Positions 25,094 through 34,871 of a DNA stretch of 39,228 nucleotides are shown here, in pieces. The position numbers were made by a program, and so were the translations under genes. This stretch comes from Clostridia bacterium DTU084 (lineage in GTDB: Bacteria > Bacillota > DTU084). How positions within the stretch are numbered: the stretch's first letter is position 1; each line of letters begins with the position of its first letter. The DNA lies in contig LFTB01000087.1 in the NCBI GenBank assembly GCA_001512905.1, positions 1 through 39,228 on the forward strand, given 5' to 3'. The notes beneath the pieces are model-generated. The model saw only the letters and a program-made list of their open reading frames with translations, made no database searches and was not told where the DNA came from.

Positions 25094-27793
25094 CTAGACT
25101 TTAACCACGCTCCAGTGCCTTCTGGCAGATGTGATAAGCTCCATAACCCACTGGCACAACAGCACCGGCCACGATGAGAGGAAGAAGACCACCAGCCAAT
25201 CAGAGGCCTGAAGAGGCACGGTTTTAAAAAGCGCTGCCAAGGGCTGCCAGGTTAAAACCAGGTACTGCATTGCAGTGGAGAGGAAAACAGAAAAAAGCAA
25301 ATGAGGGTTCCCCTGCCAGGCCAAAGGGATGTGGTATTCAGAGCGGCAGCGGAAGGAAAAGGCCAGCTGGCTGAAAACCAAGGTGCTGAACGCCACAGTC
25401 CTGGCAAGAGCCAGATCCCAGTTGGAATTGTGCAAAGTGATGATGAAAGCGGCCATGGCGCCACCGCCCACAACCAAACCTTGCCCGAGAATTTTCCGCA
25501 GCAGCCCCTGGGAAAATATGCCTTCGTCCGGACTGCGGGGCGGCTCTTCCATCAGCTCCCGCTCCGGTGGCTCCATCCCCAGAGCCATGGCAGGAAGTCC
25601 GTCTGTGACCAGGTTCAGCCACAGAAGCTGAATAGGAAGAAGGGGTGCTGGCAGGCCTAAAATCGCAGCCGCAAGCATCACCAGGATTTCTCCGACATTG
25701 CAGCCTAAAAGGTAGCGGATGAATTTGCGGATGTTTTTGTAAATGCCCCTGCCCTCTTCAATGGCAGCAACAATGGTGGCGAAGTTGTCGTCTGTGAGTA
25801 CCACCTCTGCAGCTTCCCGGGCAACATCTGTCCCATCCCTGCCCATGGCAACACCTACGTGGGCTTCCTGCAGGGCTGGTGCGTCGTTGACTCCATCTCC
25901 TGTCATGGCCACGATCTCTCCAGCTTCTTTCAAGGCCTTGACTATGTCCAGTTTGCGTTTTGGCGTAACCCGGGCAAAGACCTTGGCATTCCTTGCCACC
26001 TTCCGCAGCTCGTCTGGACTCAACTTTGCAAGCTGCACCTCTTCCCAAACCTCGCCTGCTTCCACTTTCATCCCCAGTTTGTTCGCTGTGGCTGCTGCAG
26101 TGCCTGCATGGTCCCCTGTGATCATGACAGTGCGGATGCCTGCCCTTTCGGCTTTGGCAATGGCAGAGCGCACTCCTTCTCTTGGGTGATCAGCCATCCC
26201 CACAAGGCCCAGGAAAACCAGATCCTCTTCCAGATATTCCTCTTCTTTTCCAGACCAGGGTCTGTAGGCTAAAGCCAATACCCGCAAAGCCTCATCTGCA
26301 AACTGCTCTTGGGCTTGACGAATTTTTTTCCTTGCAGAGTCGTCCAGGGGCAGAATCCGGTTCTGGTGGTGTATTTTGCTGCACTTTCCTAAGATCACCT
26401 CAGGAGCGCCTTTTGCCATAACCAAAAGTTCCCCTCGGGGGGTGCGGCAGAGGACGCTCATCATTTTGCGGGTTGAATCAAAGGGCTTTTCCCCGCATTG
26501 CCTGTAGCCGGACGCCTCCAGTTTTTCGCGAAAGACGCCCCCCTTCCCTCCCAAAGCCAGGAGAGCAACCTCTGTGGGATCGCCCCTTCGCTCCCACTTG
26601 TCCTTCTTCAAAAATCCTCCCTTTCTGCGCAGCTCTGCTTTATTGCACAGTACAGCGACCCTCAGGGCCAACTGGAGATCAGAGGTGTCAGCGAGCTTTC
26701 TCCCTCCTACATAGAAGTCTCCCACAGGCTCATATCCTATCCCGCTGACTGTGATTTTCCTCCCAGCTAGATAAAGAGCCTGTACAGTGAGGGCGTTTGC
26801 AGTCAAAGTTCCTGTTTTATCGGCACAAATCACGCTCACACAGCCCAAAGTTTCCACAGCCGGCAGCTGCCTGACGATGGCCCTTCTCTGGCTCATCCGC
26901 TGTACGCCCAAGGCCAAAGCAATGGTGACGATGGCAGGCAGTCCTTCTGGAATGGCAGCAACTGCAAGGCTGATGCCGATCATAACCATTTGTTCCACAG
27001 GTTCCCCGCGCAGCAGTCCCAAAGCCACAACCAGGCCGCAGACTGCTCCGCAGAAGAGGACCAGGTACTTGCCCAATTGGGCAAGCCTCTTCTCAAGAGG
27101 AGTTTCCTGGCTGCCTGCGCCGAGGAGGCTTGCGATCTGCCCCATCTGGGTTTCCATGCCTGTGGCAACAACAAGGCCCAAAGAATCACCTTTGGTGACC
27201 AAGGTGCCCATCCAGGCCATGTTGCTGCGTTCAGCCAAGGGAACTTCCACGTTAAGCAGGCTGCTGTATTTGTGAACTGGCATCGATTCGCCTGTAAGAG
27301 TTGATTCATCTATTTCAAGCTCAGTCCCACTGATCAATCTCAGATCTGCAGGCACTCCATCGCCTGCAGACAGAAGCACCAGATCCCCAGGTACTAATTC
27401 AGCAGCTGGAATTTTCACCACTCTGCCGCCTCGCTTCACCTTGGCAGTTGGTGCAGACAGACGCCTGAGGGCTGCCAGGGACTTTTCAGCTCTGTATTCT
27501 TGGATAAAGCCCAGCACTGCATTTAAAACCACAATGCTCAAGATAGTTACTGCATCGCTCCACTCTCCCAGCCAGCCAGAGAGAAGGGCAGCTCCCATGA
27601 GGACTAAAACCATAAAGTCGCTGAATTGATTGAGAAAAATCGCCACTGGCCCTGGTCCCTGTTGTGCAGAGAGGCAGTTTTCGCCAAAACGGGCCAAACG
27701 ACGCTTCGCTTCACCATGGCTCAGGCCCTTTTGGGGATCTGTTCCCAGCCCCTCGATTAGTTCCACCAGTTCTATTGCATGGGCATCCTTCAC
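25094..27793 (-). CDS. P-type (P2A, Ca2+-type) cation-transporting ATPase, YloB/LMCA1-like
   Basis: 899 aa; DKTGTLT, TGES, MTGDGVNDAPAL, PEGLPAIVTIALALGVQRM; C-terminal cation ATPase domain. Confidence 0.95.
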   Translation of the reverse strand: MKDAHAIELVELIEGLGTDPQKGLSHGEAKRRLARFGENCLSAQQGPGPVAIFLNQFSDFMVLVLMGAALLSGWLGEWSDAVTILSIVVLNAVLGFIQEYRAEKSLAALRRLSAPTAKVKRGGRVVKIPAAELVPGDLVLLSAGDGVPADLRLISGTELEIDESTLTGESMPVHKYSSLLNVEVPLAERSNMAWMGTLVTKGDSLGLVVATGMETQMGQIASLLGAGSQETPLEKRLAQLGKYLVLFCGAVCGLVVALGLLRGEPVEQMVMIGISLAVAAIPEGLPAIVTIALALGVQRMSQRRAIVRQLPAVETLGCVSVICADKTGTLTANALTVQALYLAGRKITVSGIGYEPVGDFYVGGRKLADTSDLQLALRVAVLCNKAELRRKGGFLKKDKWERRGDPTEVALLALGGKGGVFREKLEASGYRQCGEKPFDSTRKMMSVLCRTPRGELLVMAKGAPEVILGKCSKIHHQNRILPLDDSARKKIRQAQEQFADEALRVLALAYRPWSGKEEEYLEEDLVFLGLVGMADHPREGVRSAIAKAERAGIRTVMITGDHAGTAAATANKLGMKVEAGEVWEEVQLAKLSPDELRKVARNAKVFARVTPKRKLDIVKALKEAGEIVAMTGDGVNDAPALQEAHVGVAMGRDGTDVAREAAEVVLTDDNFATIVAAIEEGRGIYKNIRKFIRYLLGCNVGEILVMLAAAILGLPAPLLPIQLLWLNLVTDGLPAMALGMEPPERELMEEPPRSPDEGIFSQGLLRKILGQGLVVGGGAMAAFIITLHNSNWDLALARTVAFSTLVFSQLAFSFRCRSEYHIPLAWQGNPHLLFSVFLSTAMQYLVLTWQPLAALFKTVPLQASDWLVVFFLSSWPVLLCQWVMELITSARRHWSVVKV

Positions 27794-27860
27794 CCGGCAT
27801 CTCCTCCCCTTCTGTTCTTTCTATTCATATTCAAGGTGAGGAGATGTTTATGCTTTGAAA

Positions 27861-28700
27861 TTAATCTTGTTCTTTTTCTGCTGCTGGGTTTTTGCCGAAC
27901 AAGAAGGAGAAAAAGGAATTGCCTGCAAAAAGAGCCTGGTGCGCTTCTGTTGGCATTGAAAAAGGAATGCCGGTATACGGCTTTGTTCTGGCAGCGCCTA
28001 AACTGGCATCCTTCAGCAGGTGGACGGCAAGTCCGGTCCACATGCCGCTGACCAGGACGTTTTCGTTTTTCTCGAGGAAAATTGCGATTTTTTCAACCTG
28101 CTTCCAGATCAGGCTCTTCTCCTGAGGCAGGTATTCCTTTCCCGCCCTGAAGAGGCCGACAGCTAACCTCAGCAGGAATTCCAGAAACAGTCCCAGGAGG
28201 ATGGTGTGGGAGATGAGGTTTCTGTGCTGGCCTATACCGCCGACTTTAATATCCAGATCAGGTGCTCCGCCTTCAAAATCTAATCCTCCGCCTACTAAAA
28301 AGAAGGTGCCAAGCCACAGAAAACCCGAAACTACAATATCCTTTTTCTCAGCAATGGATAATGCACGAAAGGCGGCTAGCTTCGAGAGGGCGTTCTTCCG
28401 TAAAGCCCTTCTCCAAATCCTGCCAGTTCTTTCGAATCTAGGCCCTATGTTTTGAAGATAAAGCTCTCGCTCCTCATTGAGCGTACAGGCTTCATGCTTC
28501 AGAAAAACCCAGATTTGTTTCCCCAGCTTTACAGTAAGTTTGCCTGCTTCACGAATAGCGATTTTCTTGCTGTGGAAAGTTGCCCATAAGGCTTGTGATA
28601 AAGCAGCTGCGATTATTTTTCCCACTTGTTCTTTGGGAAGGTTTGTCAAAACCCGCCAGGTTTCTCCTGAAAACTGTCTAGCTTCAGACGCAGCCCTCAT
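27861..28700 (-). CDS. Uncharacterised helical membrane protein with DUF457/YdjM-like spaced His/Asp motif
   Basis: 279 aa; PDLDIKVGGIGQHRNLISHTILLG and later GLAVHLLKDAS; hydrophobic stretches. Confidence 0.45.
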   Translation of the reverse strand: MRAASEARQFSGETWRVLTNLPKEQVGKIIAAALSQALWATFHSKKIAIREAGKLTVKLGKQIWVFLKHEACTLNEERELYLQNIGPRFERTGRIWRRALRKNALSKLAAFRALSIAEKKDIVVSGFLWLGTFFLVGGGLDFEGGAPDLDIKVGGIGQHRNLISHTILLGLFLEFLLRLAVGLFRAGKEYLPQEKSLIWKQVEKIAIFLEKNENVLVSGMWTGLAVHLLKDASLGAARTKPYTGIPFSMPTEAHQALFAGNSFFSFLFGKNPAAEKEQD

Positions 28701-28715
28701 TTCTCCCCTCCTAGC

Positions 28716-29543
28716 TCAGATTTTTTGGTATACCAGAAGCTTAAAATCCACCTCAATCTGCAGCGCCTCTATTCTCTCAAATTCAGTGCCTTCTGCGTGC
28801 CGGCAGTACGGCGTCATTCTAAAAAGATGCAGCAGATCTTCTTTCTGCCTGAGCTCCACCTCATAACTCACATGGCGTTCTGCCAGAAGCTTAAATCCTT
28901 CCCCCACTGTCCCCCTCTCGCCTATGGGAGGAGGATCTTTATAGAGGACCTGCCTGAAGCTGAACAGGTGGTCCGGGCCTGGAGCTGCCACCAGCAATAA
29001 GCCTTTGGGTTTGAGGACCCTGGCGAACTCTCCCTCGTGGCGAGGCGCAAAGATGCAGAGCAAATAGTCCAGGGATTCGTTCACAATTGGCAGGTGGTAG
29101 CTGCTGCCCACAGCAAGCTGGAGGTTCCTATCTCGACTTGCTGCATAGTTAATAGCCCTTTTTGAAATGTCTATACCGTACAGCTCTGCTTTTTCACTTA
29201 AATTCTCCCGCAAGCAGCTTGCTAGCCTTGCCAGATAGTAGCCTTCGCCGCAGCCTGCGTCCAGCAAGGCGAGCCGTTCCCTCTGCAGAGTTCTGAGCAC
29301 AGTTTCGTTTAAAACATCGGAAAAAGGCTGGTAATAGCCCTTGTTCAAAAAGGCTCTGCGACTTTGCAGCATCTGTTTGCTGTCCCCAGGTTCCCGTGAG
29401 CGGGTGTGGCTGGGAAGGAGCAGGTTTACGTATCCCTTTCTTGCAAGATCGAATGTGTGGCCACCAGAGCAGTAATACTGCTTCTCTCCTCTTATCAATG
29501 CTTGGTGACAGTTTGGGCAGCGAAACAAGGTTTCCTTGGTCAA
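28716..29543 (-). CDS. RlmA(RrmA)-family 23S rRNA guanine-N1 methyltransferase
   Basis: N-terminal zinc finger FRCPNCHQALIRGEKQYYCSGGHTFDLARKGYVNLLLPSHTRSREPGDSKQMLQSRRAFL; SAM motif LLDAGCGEGYYL. Confidence 0.9.
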   Translation of the reverse strand: MTKETLFRCPNCHQALIRGEKQYYCSGGHTFDLARKGYVNLLLPSHTRSREPGDSKQMLQSRRAFLNKGYYQPFSDVLNETVLRTLQRERLALLDAGCGEGYYLARLASCLRENLSEKAELYGIDISKRAINYAASRDRNLQLAVGSSYHLPIVNESLDYLLCIFAPRHEGEFARVLKPKGLLLVAAPGPDHLFSFRQVLYKDPPPIGERGTVGEGFKLLAERHVSYEVELRQKEDLLHLFRMTPYCRHAEGTEFERIEALQIEVDFKLLVYQKI

Positions 29544-29603
29544 AAGAACACCTCGCCAAAGCTTTTTCTACCACAATTATAACAAATTCCCTCAAATTTA
29601 CCA

Positions 29604-29628
29604 GCAAAAACCCCACCTTCCGGTGGGG
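29604..29628 (-). terminator. Intrinsic terminator of the fusion gene
   Basis: Minus strand CCCCACC-GGAA-GGTGGGG followed by TTTTTGC. Confidence 0.8.
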
Positions 29629-29641
29629 CATAATTTAGCCG

Positions 29642-32167
29642 CTAGGCAGTATCGATCCCGGCGGCACCCTGCAGCTTCAGCTTTTCCACAGCCCATTCCC
29701 TCATTTTGTATTTTAAGACCTTGCCTGCAGCATTGAGGGGGAACTCGTCAACAAATTCCACGTAGCGAGGGGTTTTATGCTTCGCCATATGGGAGCGGAC
29801 GTATTCCTTCAGCTCATCTGCAGTGAGGCTGCAGCCTTCCTTGAGGATGACGCAGGCCATGATCTCCTCGCCGTACTGCTCATCTGGAACGCCAATTACC
29901 TGGACATCCTTGACACTGGGATGAGTGTAGATGAAGTCTTCTATTTCTTTGGGATAAATATTCTCGCCTCCCCGGATGATCATATCCTTGATCCGGCCGG
30001 TTATCTTGAAGTATCCGTTCTCGTCCATCCTGGCGAGGTCCCCTGTGTGCAGCCAGCCGTTTTCATCGATGACCGCTGCAGTTGCTTCAGGCATTTTGTA
30101 GTAGCCTTTCATAATGTTATAGCCTCGCGCCACAAACTCTCCGTCTGTGTTTGGCGGCAAGTCTTCACCAGTGACTGGATCGACGATCTTGCATTCCACA
30201 CCAGGCAAAGCCCTGCCCACAGTATTGACGCGCAGTTCAATGGAATCATCAACCCTGCTCTGGGTGCAGCCTGGGGAAGATTCTGTTTGCCCGAAGACGA
30301 TGGTGATCTCCTTCATGTTCATTTTGTCAACTACATCCTGCATCACTTTGATAGGACAAGGGCTGCCTGCCATGATACCAGTGCGCATGTGGGAAAAATC
30401 CGTGCGTTTGAAATCCTCGTGCTCCAGCATGGCGATAAACATGGTGGGCACACCGTTGCAGCAGGTGATCTTTTCTTGATTGATGCAAGCCAGTGCGGTT
30501 TTCGGCGAAAAATAAGGTATTGGACAGAGAGTGGCGCCGTGGGTCATGGCGGCTGTCATGGAGAGCACCATGCCAAAACAGTGGAACATGGGCACTTGAA
30601 CCAGCATTTTATCAGCTGTGGAAAGGTCCATGCAGTCCCCAATGCACTTGCCGTTGTTGACCACGTTGTAGTGGGTCAGCATGACGCCTTTGGGAAAACC
30701 TGTAGTGCCTGATGTATATTGGATGTTGCAAACATCGTGCCTGCTGATTGCCTGAGCTCGCCGCTGCACTTCCGCAAGGGGTACTTTATCAGCTAAAGCT
30801 AACGCTTCCTCCCAGGTTAAGCAACCTGGCAGCTTGGAATCGACGGTGATGATGTTCCTCAAAAAGGGCAAACGTTTTATCCGAAGGGGCTTTCCAGCCT
30901 CGCTGGTTTCAAGCTCTGGACAGAGCTCTCTGATGATGCTCAGGTAATCCACATCTTTATAGCCGTCGATCATCACCAAAGTGTGGGTGTCCGACTGGCG
31001 GAGGAGGTATTCCACCTCGTAAATCTTGTAGGCTGTATTGACAGTGACTAGGACTGCGCCGATTTTCACTGTTGCCCAGAAGGTAATGAACCACTGGGGA
31101 ACGTTAGTTGCCCATATGGCTACATGATCTCCGGGTTTGACGCCCAAGGCGATCAAAGCCCTGGCAAACTCATCAACATCGTCGCGGAATTCAGAATATG
31201 TTCTGGTGTAGTCGCAGGTGGTGTAGCGGAAGGCATATTGGTCTGGGAACTCTTCCACAACCCTGTCCAGCACCTGGGGAAAGGTTAAATCAATCAAGAG
31301 GTCCTTTTCCCAGATATATCTTCCTGTCTTGGCCTTGTTGTCAAACAGCCTGCCTCTTGCCGGAGTCCCCTTGATATATCTGCGCATGAAATTGGCAAAG
31401 TGGGGAAAAACCACACCAGCATCGCTGAGCTCGCTGGCCCAGCGCTTCACCCACTCCAGGGAAATGTAGCCGTCGTAATTGATGGAGTCGAGGGCCAGCA
31501 TGATCTGGTCCACAGGCAGGTCCCCTTCGCCCATGAGCCTGTACTGAATCTTGCCGTCCTCCACCACCGAATCTTTTATGTGAACGTATTTGATATATGC
31601 ACCAAGATTTTGCACGGTCTGCTCTGGGGTTTCGCCCATAAACCGGTAAGGATGGTGGGTATCCCAGAGCACTCCCAGAGCATCGCTTGCTGCCTCGTCC
31701 ATCAGCCTGCACAGCCGGGCAGTGTCTGCAAAGACGCCGTTTGTTTCAACGAGGAGGGTGACGCCTGTCTCTTCAGCCAAGGGAAGCACGCGGCGCAGGG
31801 AGGCTAAGACTACCTCTTCATCAACCTCAGACTGCGGCTGGGGCTCCAGATCAGCCAGCACCCTTACGTACGGCGTGCCTAGCTTTGCGGCAAGCTCTAT
31901 ATATTCTGCGATCTCCTGGTAATTTTCTTCGTTCTCTTCAGCCAGGCAGCAGCCTGAAGATAGGCAGGGGATCTCGAGCCTTAATTCTTTGAGTTTCTTT
32001 AAGGTCTGGGGCAGTTCCGAATCTGTGAAGGGCTGCGCCTTTGATGCTTTGATTTCACTTCCAAGGCCGCGAATTTCAATGCCGTCAAAGCCTAGATCTT
32101 TGGCCATGGAATAGATCTCCGGCCAAGTAAAATTAGGGCAGCCTAGTGTAGAAAAGGCAAGCTTCAT
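29642..32167 (-). CDS. Fusion of AP-endonuclease-2/sugar-phosphate isomerase-like TIM barrel with AMP-forming acyl-CoA synthetase
   Basis: Residues ~1-270: MKLAFSTLGCPNFTWPEIYSMAKDLGFDGIEIRG...WDTHHPYRFMGETPEQTV...YDGYISLEWVKRW. Remainder: ANL-superfamily motifs YTSGTTGFPKGVMLTHYN, GYNIMKGYYKMPEAT, GWLHTGDLARMDENGYFKITGRIKDMIIRGGENIYPKEIE. Start ATG at 32167 after GGAGGATAC. Confidence 0.88.
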   Translation of the reverse strand: MKLAFSTLGCPNFTWPEIYSMAKDLGFDGIEIRGLGSEIKASKAQPFTDSELPQTLKKLKELRLEIPCLSSGCCLAEENEENYQEIAEYIELAAKLGTPYVRVLADLEPQPQSEVDEEVVLASLRRVLPLAEETGVTLLVETNGVFADTARLCRLMDEAASDALGVLWDTHHPYRFMGETPEQTVQNLGAYIKYVHIKDSVVEDGKIQYRLMGEGDLPVDQIMLALDSINYDGYISLEWVKRWASELSDAGVVFPHFANFMRRYIKGTPARGRLFDNKAKTGRYIWEKDLLIDLTFPQVLDRVVEEFPDQYAFRYTTCDYTRTYSEFRDDVDEFARALIALGVKPGDHVAIWATNVPQWFITFWATVKIGAVLVTVNTAYKIYEVEYLLRQSDTHTLVMIDGYKDVDYLSIIRELCPELETSEAGKPLRIKRLPFLRNIITVDSKLPGCLTWEEALALADKVPLAEVQRRAQAISRHDVCNIQYTSGTTGFPKGVMLTHYNVVNNGKCIGDCMDLSTADKMLVQVPMFHCFGMVLSMTAAMTHGATLCPIPYFSPKTALACINQEKITCCNGVPTMFIAMLEHEDFKRTDFSHMRTGIMAGSPCPIKVMQDVVDKMNMKEITIVFGQTESSPGCTQSRVDDSIELRVNTVGRALPGVECKIVDPVTGEDLPPNTDGEFVARGYNIMKGYYKMPEATAAVIDENGWLHTGDLARMDENGYFKITGRIKDMIIRGGENIYPKEIEDFIYTHPSVKDVQVIGVPDEQYGEEIMACVILKEGCSLTADELKEYVRSHMAKHKTPRYVEFVDEFPLNAAGKVLKYKMREWAVEKLKLQGAAGIDTA

Positions 32168-32228
32168 CACGTATCCTCCTTGTTCCATCTCTCTGGTCCA
32201 GCTTTGCAGGCAGCTAAGGAAAGGACTC

Positions 32229-32265
32229 TTAACTTATCGTTAAAAGTCCTTTAACCTTTAGTTAA
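32229..32265. promoter_or_regulatory. Two tandem operator-like inverted repeats TTAAC-N5-GTTAA
   Basis: TTAACTTATCGTTAA (32229-32243) and TTAACCTTTAGTTAA (32251-32265); centre-to-centre 22 bp. Confidence 0.7.
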
Positions 32266-32281
32266 CCTTTTGCCAATACTA

Positions 32282-32310
32282 ACTATACCCTTTCCGCAAA
32301 GGAGTGTCAA
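32282..32310 (-). promoter_or_regulatory. Sigma-A-type promoter of the fusion gene
   Basis: Minus strand TTGACA (32305-32310) - 17 bp - TATAGT (32282-32287). Confidence 0.8.
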
Positions 32311-32343
32311 GATTTGTTGAAATTTTGAAAACCTAAGAAAACC

Positions 32344-33117
32344 TTATCTCCCCAGCCTTAAAACCACAAGTTCAGGCAGGCAAAAGAGCCTAAACGGCAG
32401 ACCGCTGGTGCCTACGCCCCGGGTGATTACGAGTTTTGCATTGTCCAGAGAAAAAAGGCCTGAATCGTATTTGGGGCCCAGCTTGCTGTGGGTGATTACG
32501 GCCTGGCCAGTTGGCAGGCAAATTTGTCCTCCGTGGGTGTGGCCGGAGAGGATCAAATCAACTTTTTGGTCGGTTAATTGGTTGATGATTTCAGGAGAAT
32601 GGGAGAGCAGAATCACGCAGTCGCCAGAGGCGGCCCCAGCAAGGCCTGAAAGGCTGGGTTTGCCTGCCCTCACATCTTCTACACCATAGATGTAAATGTC
32701 GCCTTGCTGGAAAGAGAGCCTAACTCCCTGGTTTTGTAAAATTGTCAGGCCTGCCCTTTCCAGCTGCCGGACTAGCTCGGGACTGGTGTCGTTATTGCCC
32801 AGGACCCCAAAGGTTGGAGCTAAAGATGCCAGGGAACTGAGATAGGCAAGCTCGTGCTGGTCAAGGGGGCGTTCGCTGAAATCGCCCAAGGCAAACACCA
32901 AGTCCGGTTCAAGATCTGCAAGAGCTTTTTTCAGCTTGGCCAAGGGTGCTCTGCCTTTGGCAAGGTGGAGATCTGAATAAACAGCGATAGTTGCTTGCGG
33001 GCCTTCTGGCAGAGCAATTTCTGTAACAGCCAGCTGGGTTGGCTCAAAAACCCCTCGTGTCAAGAGCAGCAGGGCTGTGATGCCCAGGCCAATTTTAAGC
33101 ATCTGTCGTAAGTGCAC
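32344..33117 (-). CDS. Membrane-anchored metallophosphoesterase (YkuE-like)
   Basis: [39 protein letters not shown]-terminal hydrophobic anchor. Confidence 0.9.
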   Translation of the reverse strand: MHLRQMLKIGLGITALLLLTRGVFEPTQLAVTEIALPEGPQATIAVYSDLHLAKGRAPLAKLKKALADLEPDLVFALGDFSERPLDQHELAYLSSLASLAPTFGVLGNNDTSPELVRQLERAGLTILQNQGVRLSFQQGDIYIYGVEDVRAGKPSLSGLAGAASGDCVILLSHSPEIINQLTDQKVDLILSGHTHGGQICLPTGQAVITHSKLGPKYDSGLFSLDNAKLVITRGVGTSGLPFRLFCLPELVVLRLGR

Positions 33118-33580
33118 TGTCGTGAGCCATGACTTTTGCGGCTTGCTTCGCTCTGTATAAGATGAGCTGTTCTGCTAATACAGGATCGCTCAAAGCCATA
33201 ATCTCTATTGCTAAAAGGGCTGCATTTTGAGCATTGTCGATTCCCACAGTGGCCACAGGAATGCCTGGAGGCATCTGGACGATGGAAGCCAGCGCATCCA
33301 GGCCGCCAAGGGCTTTGCTGGACAAGGGAACGCCGATTACAGGCAGGGTGGTCCAGCTGGCCAAAACTCCAGGCAGGTGGGCTGCAAGGCCAGCGCCGGC
33401 AATAATCACACTGAAGCCGCGCTCTTTTGCCTGCCGGGCAAACTCGCCAGCTTCCTCTGGTGTCCGGTGGGCGGAGAGAATGCGCATTTCATAATCCAAG
33501 CCAAACTCTGAGAGAATTTCTGCTGCTTTTTCCATGATGGGCAGATCCGATTTGCTGCCCATGACTATTGCTACTTTCAT
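33095..33580 (-). CDS. purE: N5-carboxyaminoimidazole ribonucleotide mutase
   Basis: [70 protein letters not shown]. Preferred start 33580. Confidence 0.97.
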   Translation of the reverse strand: MKVAIVMGSKSDLPIMEKAAEILSEFGLDYEMRILSAHRTPEEAGEFARQAKERGFSVIIAGAGLAAHLPGVLASWTTLPVIGVPLSSKALGGLDALASIVQMPPGIPVATVGIDNAQNAALLAIEIMALSDPVLAEQLILYRAKQAAKVMAHDSALTTDA

Positions 33581-34164
33581 GATTTTCCTCCTTTCAAGTA
33601 GCGGCTGCCCCGCTGTGTGAGAGGAATGCCGTTTTTGCAGAGAGGACAATCTGAAGGCTCGTAGACAGGGATGGACAGGTGCAGCAGAGCCTCAGTGGGC
33701 AGATTGAAATTGGCCTTGCCGCCGCTCCGATCTACAAGGAGCCCGACGCCAACCACGTCTGCCTCCAGCTCAGAGAGGACAGCTAACACTTCGTGCACAG
33801 AGCCGCCTGTGGTAACAATATCTTCCACCACCAGCACCCGCTCCCCCGGTTGGATTTGAAAGCCGCGACGCAGGGCCATTTGGCCGTTTTCCCTTTCTGT
33901 AAATAATGCTCTTGCGCCAAGCTTTCTTGCCACCAGCTGGGAGAGAATGATGCCGCCTGTGGCAGGGCCTACAACAGTTTGGATGTTTTGTCCTTGAAAG
34001 CGGGCAGCAAGCTCCCCGCAGAGCTTTTCGGTAAGCTCAGGGTATTGCAAAACTTGAAATTTTTCTACGTAATGGCCGCTGTGTTTGCCTGAAGTAAGGA
34101 GAAAATGTCCTTCCAGATACGCACCGGCATCTTTGAATATCTGTAGTACTTCAGCTTCTGTCAT
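33577..34164 (-). CDS. pyrE: Orotate phosphoribosyltransferase
   Basis: [35 protein letters not shown] (PRPP motif). Confidence 0.97.
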   Translation of the reverse strand: MTEAEVLQIFKDAGAYLEGHFLLTSGKHSGHYVEKFQVLQYPELTEKLCGELAARFQGQNIQTVVGPATGGIILSQLVARKLGARALFTERENGQMALRRGFQIQPGERVLVVEDIVTTGGSVHEVLAVLSELEADVVGVGLLVDRSGGKANFNLPTEALLHLSIPVYEPSDCPLCKNGIPLTQRGSRYLKGGKS

Positions 34165-34871
34165 CCTTCTTCCCTCATTTCTGCTAAAATTTGTTCTGCA
34201 GCTGCCAGGGGATCCTCAGCCCTGGTAATAGGCCTGCCCACGATCAAAAAGTCAGCGCCTGCCTTTACAGCCATGGCGGGGGTGGAGATCCGCTTCTGGT
34301 CACCAAGACTTGCAGAGGCTGGCCGAATACCAGGGGTGACGAGGAGAAATTCTCCTCCCAGCTCTCGCCTGAGGGTTTCAGCTTCCAGGGGAGAGCAGAC
34401 AACTCCATCGAGCCCCTCTTCTTTGCAGAGCCTTGCGAGGCGCAAAACCTGCTTTTTGGGGGGCTCGTCGATTCCAACCTCAAGCAGGGCTGCTTGATCC
34501 AAACTTGTAAGCACTGTCACGCCCAGAAGGTGCGGCCGGGGAAGGTTATTCTCATCAGCACCGCTGTCTGCACCTCGTCTTGCAGCTGCCAGCATCGCCC
34601 TGCCGCCTGAGGCGTGGACGTTGAACATGCCAACCCCAAGGGCTGCTAAGACCTTTGCTGTTCTCTCCACTGTCTGGGGAATATCGTGGAGCTTGAGATC
34701 AAGGAAGATCTCAGCTCCCAACCCCTTGATTTTTTCTACGATCTGAGGGCCTGCCAGGTTGAAAAGCTCCATGCCCACCTTAAACCACTTAACTTGTGGG
34801 GTCAGCTGCCGGACGAGGGCTATGGCCTCGTCTGCATGGGCGAAATCCAAAGCTACACACAAGTGCGCCAT
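34161..34871 (-). CDS. pyrF: Orotidine 5'-phosphate decarboxylase
   Basis: VALDFAHADEAIALV; FLDLKLHDIPQTVERT; LVTPGIRP; DFLIVGRPITRAEDP. Confidence 0.97.
   Translation of the reverse strand: MAHLCVALDFAHADEAIALVRQLTPQVKWFKVGMELFNLAGPQIVEKIKGLGAEIFLDLKLHDIPQTVERTAKVLAALGVGMFNVHASGGRAMLAAARRGADSGADENNLPRPHLLGVTVLTSLDQAALLEVGIDEPPKKQVLRLARLCKEEGLDGVVCSPLEAETLRRELGGEFLLVTPGIRPASASLGDQKRISTPAMAVKAGADFLIVGRPITRAEDPLAAAEQILAEMREEG

Noticed and set aside
26787-27275. 162-aa + strand ORF antisense to the P-type ATPase
   Set aside because: No domain signature; overlaps conserved ATPase motifs on the minus strand.
29777-30712. 311-aa + strand ORF antisense to the acyl-CoA synthetase
   Set aside because: No recognisable domain, fully antisense to a strongly conserved CDS; explained by codon bias of the opposite strand.
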